Counted from the stretch's first letter, positions 43,597 through 52,129 are shown. The stretch is 64,000 nt of DNA from Stenotrophomonas hibiscicola ATCC 19867 (GCF_000382065.1 NZ_KB907500.1:1-64000); one strand, 5' to 3'. A program made the numbers and translations. Notes: generated by a model not told the origin, from the sequence alone.

Positions 43597-44879
43597 AGAG
43601 CGAACACCGCCGCCAGGTCATCCGCCAGCTGCCGCAGCTGCGCTGCCCCCAGCGCAGCGCAGGTGATGCGCAGGCCATGCCCCGGCGCTGCCACCGAGAA
43701 CACTTCGCCCGCGCGCACATGCCATCCACGCGAAGCCAGGGCCAGCACCTGCGGATGGCTGTCGGCCTGCAGCGGAAGCCACAGGTTCAACCCTTCCATC
43801 GGCTGTGGCGTCGCTACGCCACGCGCACGCAGGAGCTCCTGCAACGACTGCAGGCGTTGCTGGTAACGCTCACCTGCCGAGGCAATCTTCGCCCGCTGCG
43901 TTGCCGACGCCAGCACCGACGTCGCCGCATCCTGCAGCAGATGACTGACCCAGCCGGTGCCGGACGCCAACCGCAACCGCAGCCGCATTGCGGTCGCTTC
44001 ATCGCAGGCCAGCCAGGCCAGCCGCAGGTCCGGGCCCAGCGGTTTGGACAACGAACGCAGCAGTGCCCAGCGCCGGCCATCCAGCGGTAGCACCGAGTGA
44101 TAGTCCTGCTGAGAGAGCAGCGCGTAATGATCGTCGATCAACACCGCAACCTGCGGATAGGCGGCCAGCAGCTGCCGCAACGCCCGCGCCCGCTTCGCAT
44201 CCAGGCTGGCCCCGGTCGGGTTGTGCGCACGCGGGGTCAGCAGCACCGCGCGTGCACCGGCCTCCAGCGCCTGCCGAAGTGATTGGACCTGCATGCCATG
44301 CGCGTCCACCGCCACCGGCAACGGCGCGTGGCCCACGGCATTGAGCACATTGAGGCTGCCGAGGAAGCACGGATCCTCCACCGCGATGCGATCCCCCGGC
44401 AGCAGCCAGGCCGCCAGCAGGCGTTCAATGCCATCGACCGCACCATGGGTCAGCTCCAGCGCATAACCCGCCGGGCAGTCCGCATCCAGCGAGGCGCGCG
44501 CCAGCGCCTGCAGTCGCGGGTCGACCGTACCCACGCCATACAGCCGCGGTGCGGCCGGAGCCAGGCGCAGGTTCGGCAGCAGGCGCGGATCCGGGTTGCC
44601 ACCGGCCAGGTCCTGCAGCGCCAGCCCCGGGGTGCTGCCCTCGCGCGCCAGCGGCGGCGGCAGGCCACGCACCACCGTGCCGCGGCGGCCCGCCGTGCTG
44701 GCCAGTCCCGCCGCATCCAGGCGCTTGTAGGCAGCAGCCACGGTGTTGCGGTTCACGCCCAGCTGCTCGGCCAGTTCACGCACCGGCGGCAGCACGCTAC
44801 CGGCCGGCAGGCGGCCCTCGCCGATGCCGTCGCGGATGCTGTCGAAGATCGACTCGGCACTGTGCCCGGTGATTTTCAT
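43593..44879 (-). CDS. MocR-subfamily GntR regulator with aminotransferase-like domain
   Basis: 428 residues. Residues about 1-72 form a GntR winged helix (ESIFDSIRDGIGEGRLPAGSVLPPVRELAEQLGVNRNTVAAAYKRLDAAGL). The rest is a fold-type I aminotransferase domain: ALELTHGAVDGIERLLAAWLLPGDRIAVEDPCFLG, LLTPRAHNPTGASLD, VAVLIDDHYALL and RSLSKPLGPDLRLAWLAC, where the Lys is the PLP anchor. ATG 44879 removes a long spurious upstream frame. It diverges from yggS, a PLP-homeostasis gene, across a 76-bp gap with perfect 13-bp direct repeats, so it probably senses PLP or an amine and controls that gene. The stop codon comes from a SMAG repeat. Confidence 0.9.
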   Translation of the reverse strand: MKITGHSAESIFDSIRDGIGEGRLPAGSVLPPVRELAEQLGVNRNTVAAAYKRLDAAGLASTAGRRGTVVRGLPPPLAREGSTPGLALQDLAGGNPDPRLLPNLRLAPAAPRLYGVGTVDPRLQALARASLDADCPAGYALELTHGAVDGIERLLAAWLLPGDRIAVEDPCFLGSLNVLNAVGHAPLPVAVDAHGMQVQSLRQALEAGARAVLLTPRAHNPTGASLDAKRARALRQLLAAYPQVAVLIDDHYALLSQQDYHSVLPLDGRRWALLRSLSKPLGPDLRLAWLACDEATAMRLRLRLASGTGWVSHLLQDAATSVLASATQRAKIASAGERYQQRLQSLQELLRARGVATPQPMEGLNLWLPLQADSHPQVLALASRGWHVRAGEVFSVAAPGHGLRITCAALGAAQLRQLADDLAAVFAL

Positions 44880-44880
44880 T

Positions 44881-44915
44881 TTGTCCTGTGCCAAAATATC
44901 TCTTGTCCTGTGCCA
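44881..44915. promoter_or_regulatory. Direct repeats TTGTCCTGTGCCA x2, 22 bp apart
   Basis: Two identical 13-mers (44881-44893 and 44903-44915) separated by nine A/T-rich bases (AAATATCTC) fill the mocR-yggS gap. The 22-bp period, two helical turns, is what MocR dimers with direct-repeat operators usually require. The first repeat begins one base from the mocR start codon, so binding would also control mocR itself. Confidence 0.75.
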
Positions 44916-44955
44916 GTGTATCCCAACCTGGCCGCCCTGCATTGGAGGTGCCCGC

Positions 44956-45729
44956 ATGCCCCTTGCCGCCGCCGACTGGCCCGTCGCCCAGTCCGTTGAA
45001 CAGATCGCCGCCAACCTGGTCAAGGTGCGCCAACGCATCGCCGATGCCTGCGCCCGCGTCGGCCGCGACCCGGCCAGCGTGCGCCTGCTGCCGGTCAGCA
45101 AGACCGTCGATGAAGCCCGCATCCGCATGGCGGTGGCCGCAGGTTGCCACGAACTTGGCGAGAACAAGGTGCAGGAGGCACAACGCAAGGCCGAGACGAT
45201 GGCCGATCTTGGCGTGCACTGGTCGGTGATCGGGCATCTGCAGACCAACAAGGCGCGCTACGTGGCGCGCTTTGCCAGCGAGTTCCAGGCGCTGGACAGC
45301 CTGCGCGTAGCCGAGGCCCTGCAGCAGCGCCTGCAACTGGAAGACCGCACGCTGGATGTATTCGTGCAGGTCAACACCTCGGCCGAACCGAGCAAGTACG
45401 GCCTGGAGCCCGACGCGGTCGAGGCCTTCGTGCAGCAGCTGCCGGCCTTCGATCGCCTGCACGTGCGCGGCCTGATGACCCTGGCCATCTTCACCCCCGA
45501 TGTCGAGCGCGTGCGCGCCTGCTTCGTGCGCCTGCGCGAACTGCGCGACCAGCTGCAACGCACCGCCCCGCCCGGCCTCGACCTGTCGCAGCTGTCGATG
45601 GGCATGTCCGGTGATTTCGAAGTGGCCATCGAGGAAGGTGCCACCGTGGTCCGCGTCGGCCAGGCCATCTTCGGTGCCCGTGCCACCCCGGACAGTTTCT
45701 ACTGGCCGAACAGCGGAGCACCGGCATGA
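44956..45729 (+). CDS. yggS: PLP homeostasis protein YggS/PLPBP
   Basis: 257 residues. A cytoplasmic PLP-binding TIM barrel without known catalysis that balances B6 vitamers and amino-acid metabolism. RLLPVSKTVDEARIRMAVAAGCHELGENKVQEAQ contains the PLP Lys; HWSVIGHLQTNKARYVARFA, VDVFVQVNTSAEPSKYGL, VRGLMTLAIF and LSMGMSGDFEVAIEEGATVVRVGQAIFG are the conserved family blocks. GGAGGTG lies 8 bp before ATG 44956. It is the first gene of a coupled three-gene unit and diverges from a PLP-type MocR regulator. Confidence 0.95.
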   Translation: MPLAAADWPVAQSVEQIAANLVKVRQRIADACARVGRDPASVRLLPVSKTVDEARIRMAVAAGCHELGENKVQEAQRKAETMADLGVHWSVIGHLQTNKARYVARFASEFQALDSLRVAEALQQRLQLEDRTLDVFVQVNTSAEPSKYGLEPDAVEAFVQQLPAFDRLHVRGLMTLAIFTPDVERVRACFVRLRELRDQLQRTAPPGLDLSQLSMGMSGDFEVAIEEGATVVRVGQAIFGARATPDSFYWPNSGAPA

Positions 45730-46427
45730 AGCACGCGGTTGTCCTGCAACACGTTGCCTTTGAAGACCTCGGCACCCTGAAACCGTTGCTGCTGGCGCAG
45801 GGCTGGCAGCTGCACGTGCTGCAGGCCGGCGTCGATGTGCTCGATGGCGCCGAAACCGCCGATCTGCTGGTCGTGCTGGGCGGTCCCATCAGTGCCAATG
45901 ACACAGGGACCTATCCCTTCGTCAACGACAGCATTGCCCTGCTGCAGCGCCGGCTGCAGCGGCAGCGGCCGACCCTGGGCATCTGCCTGGGTGCACAGCT
46001 GATGGCGCGGGCACTCGGTGCCAGTGTCGCTCCCAGTGGTGGCAAGGAAATCGGCTTTGCGCCACTGCTGCTGACCGATGAAGGCCAGCGTTCTCCGCTG
46101 CAGTCCCTGCAGGGCATTCCGGTACTGCATTGGCATGGTGAAGCGTTCGAACTTCCGGCCGGTGCACGCCGCCTGGCCAGCACGCCGGCCTGCCGTCACC
46201 AGGCATTCGCCATCGGCAGCCACGCACTGGCCCTGCAATGCCATCCGGAACTGGACGCCCGCCAGTTCGAGCGTTGGCTGATCGGCCACACGCTGGAGCT
46301 GGCCCAGGCCGGCATCGATCCCAACGACCTTCGCGCGCAGGCGCGTCGCTATGGCGCACCACTGGCTGCGGCCGCCACCGCGATGTTCGACCATTGGCTG
46401 CAGGACCTGCCGGAGACACCACAATGA
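45726..46427 (+). CDS. Class I glutamine amidotransferase (GATase1)
   Basis: 233 residues. The GATase1 triad is present: the nucleophile Cys in RPTLGICLGAQLMARALG and His-Glu in LALQCHPELDARQF; VLQHVAFEDLGTL at the start and LVVLGGPISANDTGTYPF are typical of the stand-alone GMP-synthase-like subgroup. Such enzymes release ammonia from glutamine or gamma-glutamyl compounds; some cleave gamma-glutamyl polyamines. Its start overlaps yggS by four bases and its stop overlaps the next small gene, so the three are translated together. Confidence 0.87.
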   Translation: MKHAVVLQHVAFEDLGTLKPLLLAQGWQLHVLQAGVDVLDGAETADLLVVLGGPISANDTGTYPFVNDSIALLQRRLQRQRPTLGICLGAQLMARALGASVAPSGGKEIGFAPLLLTDEGQRSPLQSLQGIPVLHWHGEAFELPAGARRLASTPACRHQAFAIGSHALALQCHPELDARQFERWLIGHTLELAQAGIDPNDLRAQARRYGAPLAAAATAMFDHWLQDLPETPQ

Positions 46428-46648
46428 ACTACCGATTGCAGATCCACCGCGATGGTGCCCACTGGGGTCACTTCGACTGCAGCGGCCCCGATGCCCTGCA
46501 ACGCATGGACGCCATCGCCGCACAGCTGCCTGCCGATCAGGGCTTCCAGCTGAAACGGCAGAAAGGGGTCAGCGAAGAGCGCATCCTGTCCAGCAATGCC
46601 GATGGCCTGCGCGTACTGGCTTCGCAGATCCAGTACCGCGACATCTGA
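46424..46648 (+). CDS. Small protein of unknown function, coupled to the amidotransferase
   Basis: 74 residues (MNYRLQIHRDGAHWGHFDCSG...). The start ATGA overlaps the upstream stop codon. It begins with a beta strand and ends with RVLASQIQYRDI; no known domain, signal peptide or membrane segment. A frame open upstream from 46238 lies within the amidotransferase and is not used. A SMAG pair follows the stop codon. Confidence 0.75.
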   Translation: MNYRLQIHRDGAHWGHFDCSGPDALQRMDAIAAQLPADQGFQLKRQKGVSEERILSSNADGLRVLASQIQYRDI

Positions 46649-46655
46649 CCCGATG

Positions 46656-46709
46656 GTAGTGCCGGCCGCTGGCCGGCACCCGAATCTTCCGGCCAACGGC
46701 CGGCACTAC
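46656..46709. repeat. SMAG-type REP pair (TGCCGGCC subfamily)
   Basis: GTAGTGCCGGCC-GC-TGGCCGGCA (46656-46678) faces TTCCGGCC-AAC-GGCCGGCACTAC (46687-46709). It probably ends the yggS transcript and separates it from the next gene. Confidence 0.87.
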
Positions 46710-46742
46710 CCTGGCTGTTCGCCCGCGTGCGAAGCTTCACGG

Positions 46743-47249
46743 ATGCTGACCCTGCAACGCGGCAGCCACCACGGACTGCTCATCGCCCCGGGCTGGCCCT
46801 CCACCCGCATCCAACTGGAAGAAGAGGTACTGCAACGCCTGCTCGACGCGCAGGCAATGCTGCCTGCCGGGCTGCGCCTGCTGCTCACTCGTGGCTTCGA
46901 ACCCAGCCACAGCCGTCTCGGCGGCTTCCGCCGCGTGGTGCGACGGCTCGGCATTGCAGTGTTCCGCACCTGCTACCCGCAGCGCCGCGATGAGATCGAT
47001 GCCATCTTCGGTACCAACGGCCACGACATTGATGGCCGTCATATCGATGTCTCACTGGTACTGCACGGCAAGCGGCTGCGGCTGCTGCCTCTGGGCGTGT
47101 TCACCCCACCGCGCTGGCAGGATCGTCGCGTCGCCCATCATGCCGAGGCCGTCGCGCAGGTGAAGCGCAGCCTGCAGCAGTGCGGCTTCGAGCTGCATCA
47201 CAACGCCACCGAAGCCCTGCAGATCCACTGCGACTATCGTCCGCGCTGA
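46743..47249 (+). CDS. Protein of unknown function, weakly M15/VanX-like
   Basis: 168 residues from ATG 46743; the upstream open frame runs through a SMAG pair and is not coding. LLTRGFEPSH, FGTNGHDIDGRHIDVSLVLHG and the C-terminal QQCGFELHHNATEALQIHCDYRPR follow the order of blocks in D-Ala-D-Ala dipeptidases and other M15 zinc peptidases. However, the HxxxxxxD spacing is off by one and the EWWH motif is missing its Glu, so activity is doubtful. No signal peptide. It lies between the yggS unit and the iron-uptake unit and belongs clearly to neither. Confidence 0.55.
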   Translation: MLTLQRGSHHGLLIAPGWPSTRIQLEEEVLQRLLDAQAMLPAGLRLLLTRGFEPSHSRLGGFRRVVRRLGIAVFRTCYPQRRDEIDAIFGTNGHDIDGRHIDVSLVLHGKRLRLLPLGVFTPPRWQDRRVAHHAEAVAQVKRSLQQCGFELHHNATEALQIHCDYRPR

Positions 47250-47290
47250 CGCTGCGGCGGCCCATGCGTACTGCGCCTCATGCCATGGAT

Positions 47291-47309
47291 GCAAATGATT
47301 CTCTTTTGC
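47291..47309 (+). promoter_or_regulatory. Fur-box-like sequence before the ECF sigma gene
   Basis: GCAAATGATTCTCTTTTGC matches 12 of 19 positions of the canonical Fur box GATAATGATAATCATTATC, with the AATGAT half intact. It lies 65 bp before the sigma-factor start, as expected for an iron-repressed surface-signalling unit. Confidence 0.6.
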
Positions 47310-47373
47310 TGTAAGGTGCAGCTGCTGCCCTTGCCGCCGCGGGCTGTTCCCTTTCCCAGTTGTCGCCCGCCCC

Positions 47374-47883
47374 GTGTCCACGCCTGTCGAACCGACGGAT
47401 GTCGCGCAGCTGTGCGCAGCCCATTACCGGCCGCTGCACACCCATGTCCGCCGCAAACTCCCGCAACGCAGCGACGCTGATGACGTCGTCCAGGAAACCT
47501 GGCTGCGTGTCGTCAAAGTCGCCACCAGTGGCCTGCTGAGCAATGGCCGCGCCTATCTGTACCGCGTCGCCCACAACCTGATCGCCGATCACTACCGGCA
47601 ACGCCAGCGCCGTCGCGAAGAGGTGCTGGATGACACGCAGTTGAATGCCATCGCCGATCCTGCGCCGCTGCCCGAGCAGCGACTGCTCGACGCCGAACAA
47701 CTGCGCCACCTCGACGCGATCATCGCCGGGCTGCCGCCACGCTCGCGCCAGGTGTTCCTGCTGGCCCGTGTGGAACAGTTGGCGCTGGCCGAGATCGGGC
47801 GCCAGCTGGGGATCAGCCGGCAGACCGCGCACGGCCATCTGCTGCGCGCCCTGGTCGCGTTGCAGCAGGTGCCGGGCGCATGA
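47374..47883 (+). CDS. ECF sigma factor, FecI-like
   Basis: 169 residues. Region 2 is YRPLHTHVRRKLPQRSDADDVVQETWLRVV...AYLYRVAHNLIADHYRQRQRR and region 4 is IAGLPPRSRQVFLLARVEQLALAEIGRQLGISRQTAHGHLLRALVAL, the FecI/PvdS-type arrangement. It directs transcription of the downstream receptor unit when the receptor senses its ligand. Its stop overlaps the FecR-like start by four bases. Confidence 0.92.
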   Translation: MSTPVEPTDVAQLCAAHYRPLHTHVRRKLPQRSDADDVVQETWLRVVKVATSGLLSNGRAYLYRVAHNLIADHYRQRQRRREEVLDDTQLNAIADPAPLPEQRLLDAEQLRHLDAIIAGLPPRSRQVFLLARVEQLALAEIGRQLGISRQTAHGHLLRALVALQQVPGA

Positions 47884-48806
47884 GCCAGGAGACCATTGCA
47901 CGCGAAGCTGCACGCTGGTGGCTGGATGCGCACGACGGCGACCGCGATGAGAACGCGTTCGAGCAATGGTGCCGGGCCGATCCACGCCATGCGGCGCAGT
48001 ACCTGCACCTGCAGGAGTTGTGGCAGGCCGGTGCGGCGACGCCCAGCCTGCAGCGGCAACAGCAGCGCAGGCAACGCCGTCGCCTGCGCGAAGCCGGCAT
48101 TGCGGTTCTGTTGCTGTGCGCGCTGGGTCTCTACAGCCGCCATGCCTCGCCACCCGTGGCACAGGTACTGCGTACGGCCGCTGGCGAGATCCGCGAGGAA
48201 ACTCTTCCGGATGGTTCGCATGTCCTGCTGTCACCTGGCAGCGAAGTGAAGGTGCGCATCGATGGGCAGCGCCGCCAGCTCCAGCTGCAGCGCGGCCAGG
48301 CCTGGTTCCAGGTCGCCGCCGATGCCGACCGGCCCTTCCAGGTGCATACCCCACAGGGCACCGTCACTGCACTGGGGACCGCATTCGATCTTGCCGTGCA
48401 GGGCAACAGCAGTGTGGTCACCGTTACCGAGCATCGCGTGCGCGTGGACAGCGGCAACGTCAGCATGCTGGCCGACGACGGCGAGCAGCTGCGCTTCGAT
48501 GGGCAGGCAACAGCCCATGCAACAACGGCTGCCCCCGGAACATTGGCCTGGCGCGAGCGGCGCCTGCACTGGGTCTCGGCCCCGCTGGTCGACGTCACGC
48601 AGGGCCTGGACCGCTGGCATGGCGGGCATACGTGGGTCGTCGGCGAGCAGCTGCGCCAGCAGCCGGTCACCCTGCTCGGCAGTGCCGACGGTGCAGCCCG
48701 CAATCGCGACCAGCTGGCCACGCAACTGCAGGTGCGTGTGCTGCGCCTCGGCGCGGGCATACAGGTGTGGCTGCCGCCACGCAGGGAGCAGCGTGGTGGA
48801 CCCTGA
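47880..48806 (+). CDS. FecR-family anti-sigma/sigma regulator
   Basis: 308 residues. A cytoplasmic N-terminal DUF4880-type domain (ARWWLDAHDGDRDENAFEQWCRADPRHAAQYLHLQELW) is followed by one membrane segment (about 74-90, AGIAVLLLCALGLYSR) and a periplasmic FecR domain (GEIREETLPDGSHVLLSPGSEVKV, RGQAWFQVAADADRPFQVHTPQGTVTALGTAFDLAV, VTVTEHRVRV). It relays ligand-bound receptor signals from the STN domain to the sigma factor. Coupled to the sigma gene by ATGA. Confidence 0.92.
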   Translation: MSQETIAREAARWWLDAHDGDRDENAFEQWCRADPRHAAQYLHLQELWQAGAATPSLQRQQQRRQRRRLREAGIAVLLLCALGLYSRHASPPVAQVLRTAAGEIREETLPDGSHVLLSPGSEVKVRIDGQRRQLQLQRGQAWFQVAADADRPFQVHTPQGTVTALGTAFDLAVQGNSSVVTVTEHRVRVDSGNVSMLADDGEQLRFDGQATAHATTAAPGTLAWRERRLHWVSAPLVDVTQGLDRWHGGHTWVVGEQLRQQPVTLLGSADGAARNRDQLATQLQVRVLRLGAGIQVWLPPRREQRGGP

Positions 48807-48870
48807 CATCCGGCCTGCGACGGCGTCTCCCCAGGATGACGACGTTCTGCGTCAGCCCCTGGAGCCCCCG

Positions 48871-51342
48871 ATGCTGTGCCCCCGCCCCATTGTCCTCGCC
48901 CTGTCGCTGGCCTGCACCAGCGCCCTTCCGCTGCTGCCCGGCAGTGCCCACGCACAGACCGCCACACGTACCTACGATCTGCCCGCCCAGCCGCTGGCGG
49001 CCGCGCTGGACGCCTACAGCCGGCTGACCGGTGTTGATCTGGTGATCGGCGCGGCGCTGCCTGCCGGTCATTCGGCCCCTGCTCTGCGCGGTGACTTCGA
49101 CGATGCGCAGGCCCTGTCGCGCCTGCTGGCAGGCAGCGGCCTGCGACCGCGCTTCGTCGATGCGCGCCGCGCCGCCCTGGAACCGGCGCCGGCTGAACGC
49201 ACCGATGGCAGCCGTCGCACCGGCCCGCTGCGGGTGCAGGGCACTACCGCGCACGGCCAGGCACCGGGGGCCGGTGCCAGCCAATATGTATCGGTCACCC
49301 ACGATGGCTTTGCGCCCTCGGTCGGCAGCGAGCGCGTGGCGATGGCCGAACGCCAGGATGGCAACAGCCTGCTGCGTTCGATGCCCGGCACCCACAGCTT
49401 CCATTCGCGCAGCCAGCCGGGCCTGCAGGTCAACATCCGCGGCATGACCGGTGCCGGCCGGGTCAACACCATGATCGACGGTGTCACCCAGACCTTCCGC
49501 AACAATGCCGGGCATGGTTCGGGCGGTCCGTTCGCCTATGTCGATCCCTTCCTGCTGGCCGGTGTGGACGTGCAGCGCGGTGCGGTCGCTGGCGGTGACG
49601 GCGCTGGTACGCTGGCCGGCAGTGCCAACTTCCGCACCCTGGATATCGACGATCTGCTGAGTGAGGGCCGTGACTGGGGCCTGCGCGCCGGCTATCGCCA
49701 TGGCAACAACGGCTATGGCAGCGGCCGCACCTTCGCCGGTGCATGGCGCCACAGCGAAGAAGGTGGCGACCGTCAGTTCGGCCTGCTGGCCGCCGCCAGC
49801 AGCAGCCGCAGCAGCGAATACGCGACCGCGCGTGGGCAGAAGAACAGCGCCGACCCCGGCAGCCAGCAGCCCAGCAGCTGGCTGCTGAAAGCACGCCTGC
49901 AGCCCAGCGACCAGCATCGGCTCGACCTGAGCCACATGCGTTACGAAAACGACTTCTACCACAACTACCCGTGGCAGATTTCCGCGCGCAACCAGCGCGC
50001 CAGCTACCAGTACACGCCCTATTCGCCATGGATCGACCTGCGCGCGACCTTCGCGAGCAACAAGACCCGGCTGTTCTATCCGCCGGTGGAAGATTCAAGC
50101 TACATCGGCCGCCGCACCCACAGCAGCCTGAGCAGCTGGACCGTCGACAACACCAGTCGCTTCGACATCGGCGCACTGCAGGCGCGCTGGAACACCGGCA
50201 TCAAGCACCAGTCGGACATCTATGTGGCCGATACGCCCATCCTGCGCGGTGCCAACCCGCAGGGTCGCAGCCAGCTGGACAGCGTGTTCAGCACGCTGGA
50301 ACTGCAGTACGACATCTACGCGCTGACTGCCGGCCTGCGCCAGGACCGCTTCGGCATCCGTGGCCACATCCCGGTGTGCTCGGATGTACCCGGCCAGTGC
50401 GCGGAGATCAATGGCGGCGACATCGACGTGCGGCGCAGCGAGCGCGCACTCAGCCCGAGCCTGGCGGTTTCACTGCAGGCCACTGACTGGCTGCAGCTGT
50501 TCGCCGAGGTCTCGCGGACGTCGCGTCCGCCGCGCGTGCAGGAGATGTTCTTCGAGAAGATCCCGCTGGAAGGCATGAGTGATGCCGATGGCGTTGGCGC
50601 CAACCCGTTCCTGCGCCGTGAGCGATCGCGCAACCTGCAGTTCGGCGCCAACCTCAGCGCCTCCTCGCTGCTGGTCGACGGCGACCTGGCGCAGCTGCGG
50701 GTCACCCGCTTCGACAACCGCATCCGCGACTACATCAAGCCGCAGTACCTGCTGATCGTGCATCCGCCGGAAGTGGAACCGTTCGTGGTGCCGATCGACG
50801 GCGATCCGCAACTCACTGCCTGGACCGATGCACTGGACGTGGACGACTTCAGCACCACCACGCGCTGGATGAACCACCCCGGCGTGGTGCGCATGCGCGG
50901 TATCGAACTGGAAGCGCATTACGCCAGCGAGCACTACCACACCACGCTCAGCTGGACCCGCTCGCACACCAGTGCGCCGGCCATCGAGTTCGTCAACCTG
51001 GAAGACATCACCTCCCTGCCCGACCGCTACTGGACGCTGGACGTGGGCGGCCGCTGGTGGCAGCAGCGCGTGCAGGCCGGCCTGCGCGCCGAGTACTCCG
51101 GGCCGACCGAGGAAGGCTACGACTTCTTCCAGACCCGCAAGACCGGCGGCACCGGCGTGCTGCTGGACTTCTACGCGAGCTTCAAGCCCCAGGCCAACAC
51201 CACGCTGTGGCTGAACATCGAAAACCTGCAGAACAAGGCCTATGACAACAATGCCTCGATCGACAGCATCTTCAGCCCGATCCTGGACCGCGGCAACGGC
51301 CGTGGCCGCACCGTTTCGATGGGCGTCAATGTGGCGTTCTAG
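48871..51342 (+). CDS. STN-containing TonB-dependent receptor (HasR/heme receptor-like)
   Basis: 823 residues from ATG 48871 (GGAG about 7 bp upstream). Signal peptide ending SAHAQ, then an STN signalling domain (about 33-105, YDLPAQPLAAALDAYSRLTGVDLVIG), plug domain (VNIRGMTGAGRVNTMIDGVTQTFRN, GVDVQRGAVAGGDGAGTLAGSANFRTL) and a barrel ending RTVSMGVNVAF. FRAP-like SRTSRPPRVQEMFF and NPNL-like NPFLRRERSRNLQFG resemble heme receptors, but the His usually found between them is absent. The companion ChaN-like and TonB genes suggest heme or a related iron source. It is probably signalled by the preceding FecI/FecR. Confidence 0.9.
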   Translation: MLCPRPIVLALSLACTSALPLLPGSAHAQTATRTYDLPAQPLAAALDAYSRLTGVDLVIGAALPAGHSAPALRGDFDDAQALSRLLAGSGLRPRFVDARRAALEPAPAERTDGSRRTGPLRVQGTTAHGQAPGAGASQYVSVTHDGFAPSVGSERVAMAERQDGNSLLRSMPGTHSFHSRSQPGLQVNIRGMTGAGRVNTMIDGVTQTFRNNAGHGSGGPFAYVDPFLLAGVDVQRGAVAGGDGAGTLAGSANFRTLDIDDLLSEGRDWGLRAGYRHGNNGYGSGRTFAGAWRHSEEGGDRQFGLLAAASSSRSSEYATARGQKNSADPGSQQPSSWLLKARLQPSDQHRLDLSHMRYENDFYHNYPWQISARNQRASYQYTPYSPWIDLRATFASNKTRLFYPPVEDSSYIGRRTHSSLSSWTVDNTSRFDIGALQARWNTGIKHQSDIYVADTPILRGANPQGRSQLDSVFSTLELQYDIYALTAGLRQDRFGIRGHIPVCSDVPGQCAEINGGDIDVRRSERALSPSLAVSLQATDWLQLFAEVSRTSRPPRVQEMFFEKIPLEGMSDADGVGANPFLRRERSRNLQFGANLSASSLLVDGDLAQLRVTRFDNRIRDYIKPQYLLIVHPPEVEPFVVPIDGDPQLTAWTDALDVDDFSTTTRWMNHPGVVRMRGIELEAHYASEHYHTTLSWTRSHTSAPAIEFVNLEDITSLPDRYWTLDVGGRWWQQRVQAGLRAEYSGPTEEGYDFFQTRKTGGTGVLLDFYASFKPQANTTLWLNIENLQNKAYDNNASIDSIFSPILDRGNGRGRTVSMGVNVAF

Positions 51343-52129
51343 CCGTCGCTGGCTGCCCGTATGCCTGCTCGCGCTGGCCGCGGTGGCTGGCGCGCAGCCG
51401 GTGCCCGGCACAGTGATCGACCTGGCCACTGGCCAGCACCTGGACGAAGCCGCATTCGTGACACGCGCGGCGGACGCCCAGCGGCTGTTGCTGGGTGAAC
51501 GCCATGATCTCGCCGGAGACCACGCCGCCCAGCGCTGGCTGCTGCAGGCCCTGAAGCGGCAGCGCCCGCAAGGTTCACTGGTGCTGGAAATGATCGCCAG
51601 CCAGCGCCAGCCACGCCTGCAGCGGGTGCAGCGCTGGCTGGCCAAGGGCAACCAGGCCGAAGGTGCACGCCTGCGGGAACTGCTGGACTGGGATACGCGC
51701 TGGCCGTGGGCCGCGTATGGCGGGCTGGTACGGGAGGCTGCCGATGCAGGCACGCCGTTGTTCGGCGGAAACCTGTCGCGTGCCGAGGTCAACGCGCTGC
51801 TGACCTCGACCGAGGGCGTGCGATTCCCGGTGGTCGCTGCCCGCCAGCGCCTGTCGGCGGTGGTGCTGGCCCAGCACGCAGACGCGGCACCGATGCTGGA
51901 AGGGATGCTGGCCGTGCAACAGGCCCGCGATACGCGCATGGCGCGGGTGCTGCTCGATGCGCCCGCGCCAGCGCTGCTGGTAGCAGGTCGCTGGCATGTA
52001 CTGCGCGGTACCGGGGTACCGGGCTACCTGTCACAGGATACGCCTGCGCTGGTGATCGCATTGGCTTCACCGGGTGAAACCGTCGATGCAGCTGATGCCG
52101 ATCTGCTGTGGGTGCTGGACGATGAGTGA
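51329..52129 (+). CDS. ChaN-like exported heme/iron-binding protein
   Basis: 266 residues. The ATG lies inside the receptor gene, overlapping it by 14 bases, so the two are tightly coupled. Signal peptide: WLPVCLLALAAVAGAQ. RLLLGERHDLAGDHAAQRWLLQALKRQRPQGSLVLEMIASQRQPRLQ is the ChaN (DUF399) core, followed by LDWDTRWPWAAYGGLVREA, GGNLSRAEV and LLVAGRWHVLRGTGVPGYL near the C-terminus. ChaN family proteins bind heme or iron near the outer membrane. No lipobox Cys is placed for acylation, unlike some relatives. Operon position supports delivery of ligand taken up by the receptor. Confidence 0.85.
   Translation: MWRSSRRWLPVCLLALAAVAGAQPVPGTVIDLATGQHLDEAAFVTRAADAQRLLLGERHDLAGDHAAQRWLLQALKRQRPQGSLVLEMIASQRQPRLQRVQRWLAKGNQAEGARLRELLDWDTRWPWAAYGGLVREAADAGTPLFGGNLSRAEVNALLTSTEGVRFPVVAARQRLSAVVLAQHADAAPMLEGMLAVQQARDTRMARVLLDAPAPALLVAGRWHVLRGTGVPGYLSQDTPALVIALASPGETVDAADADLLWVLDDE

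Noticed and set aside
2575-46709. CRISPR array from the many short palindromes
   Set aside because: The palindromes are scattered singly, in pairs or threes between genes, with no regular spacers and no cas genes; they are GTAG-bordered REPs.
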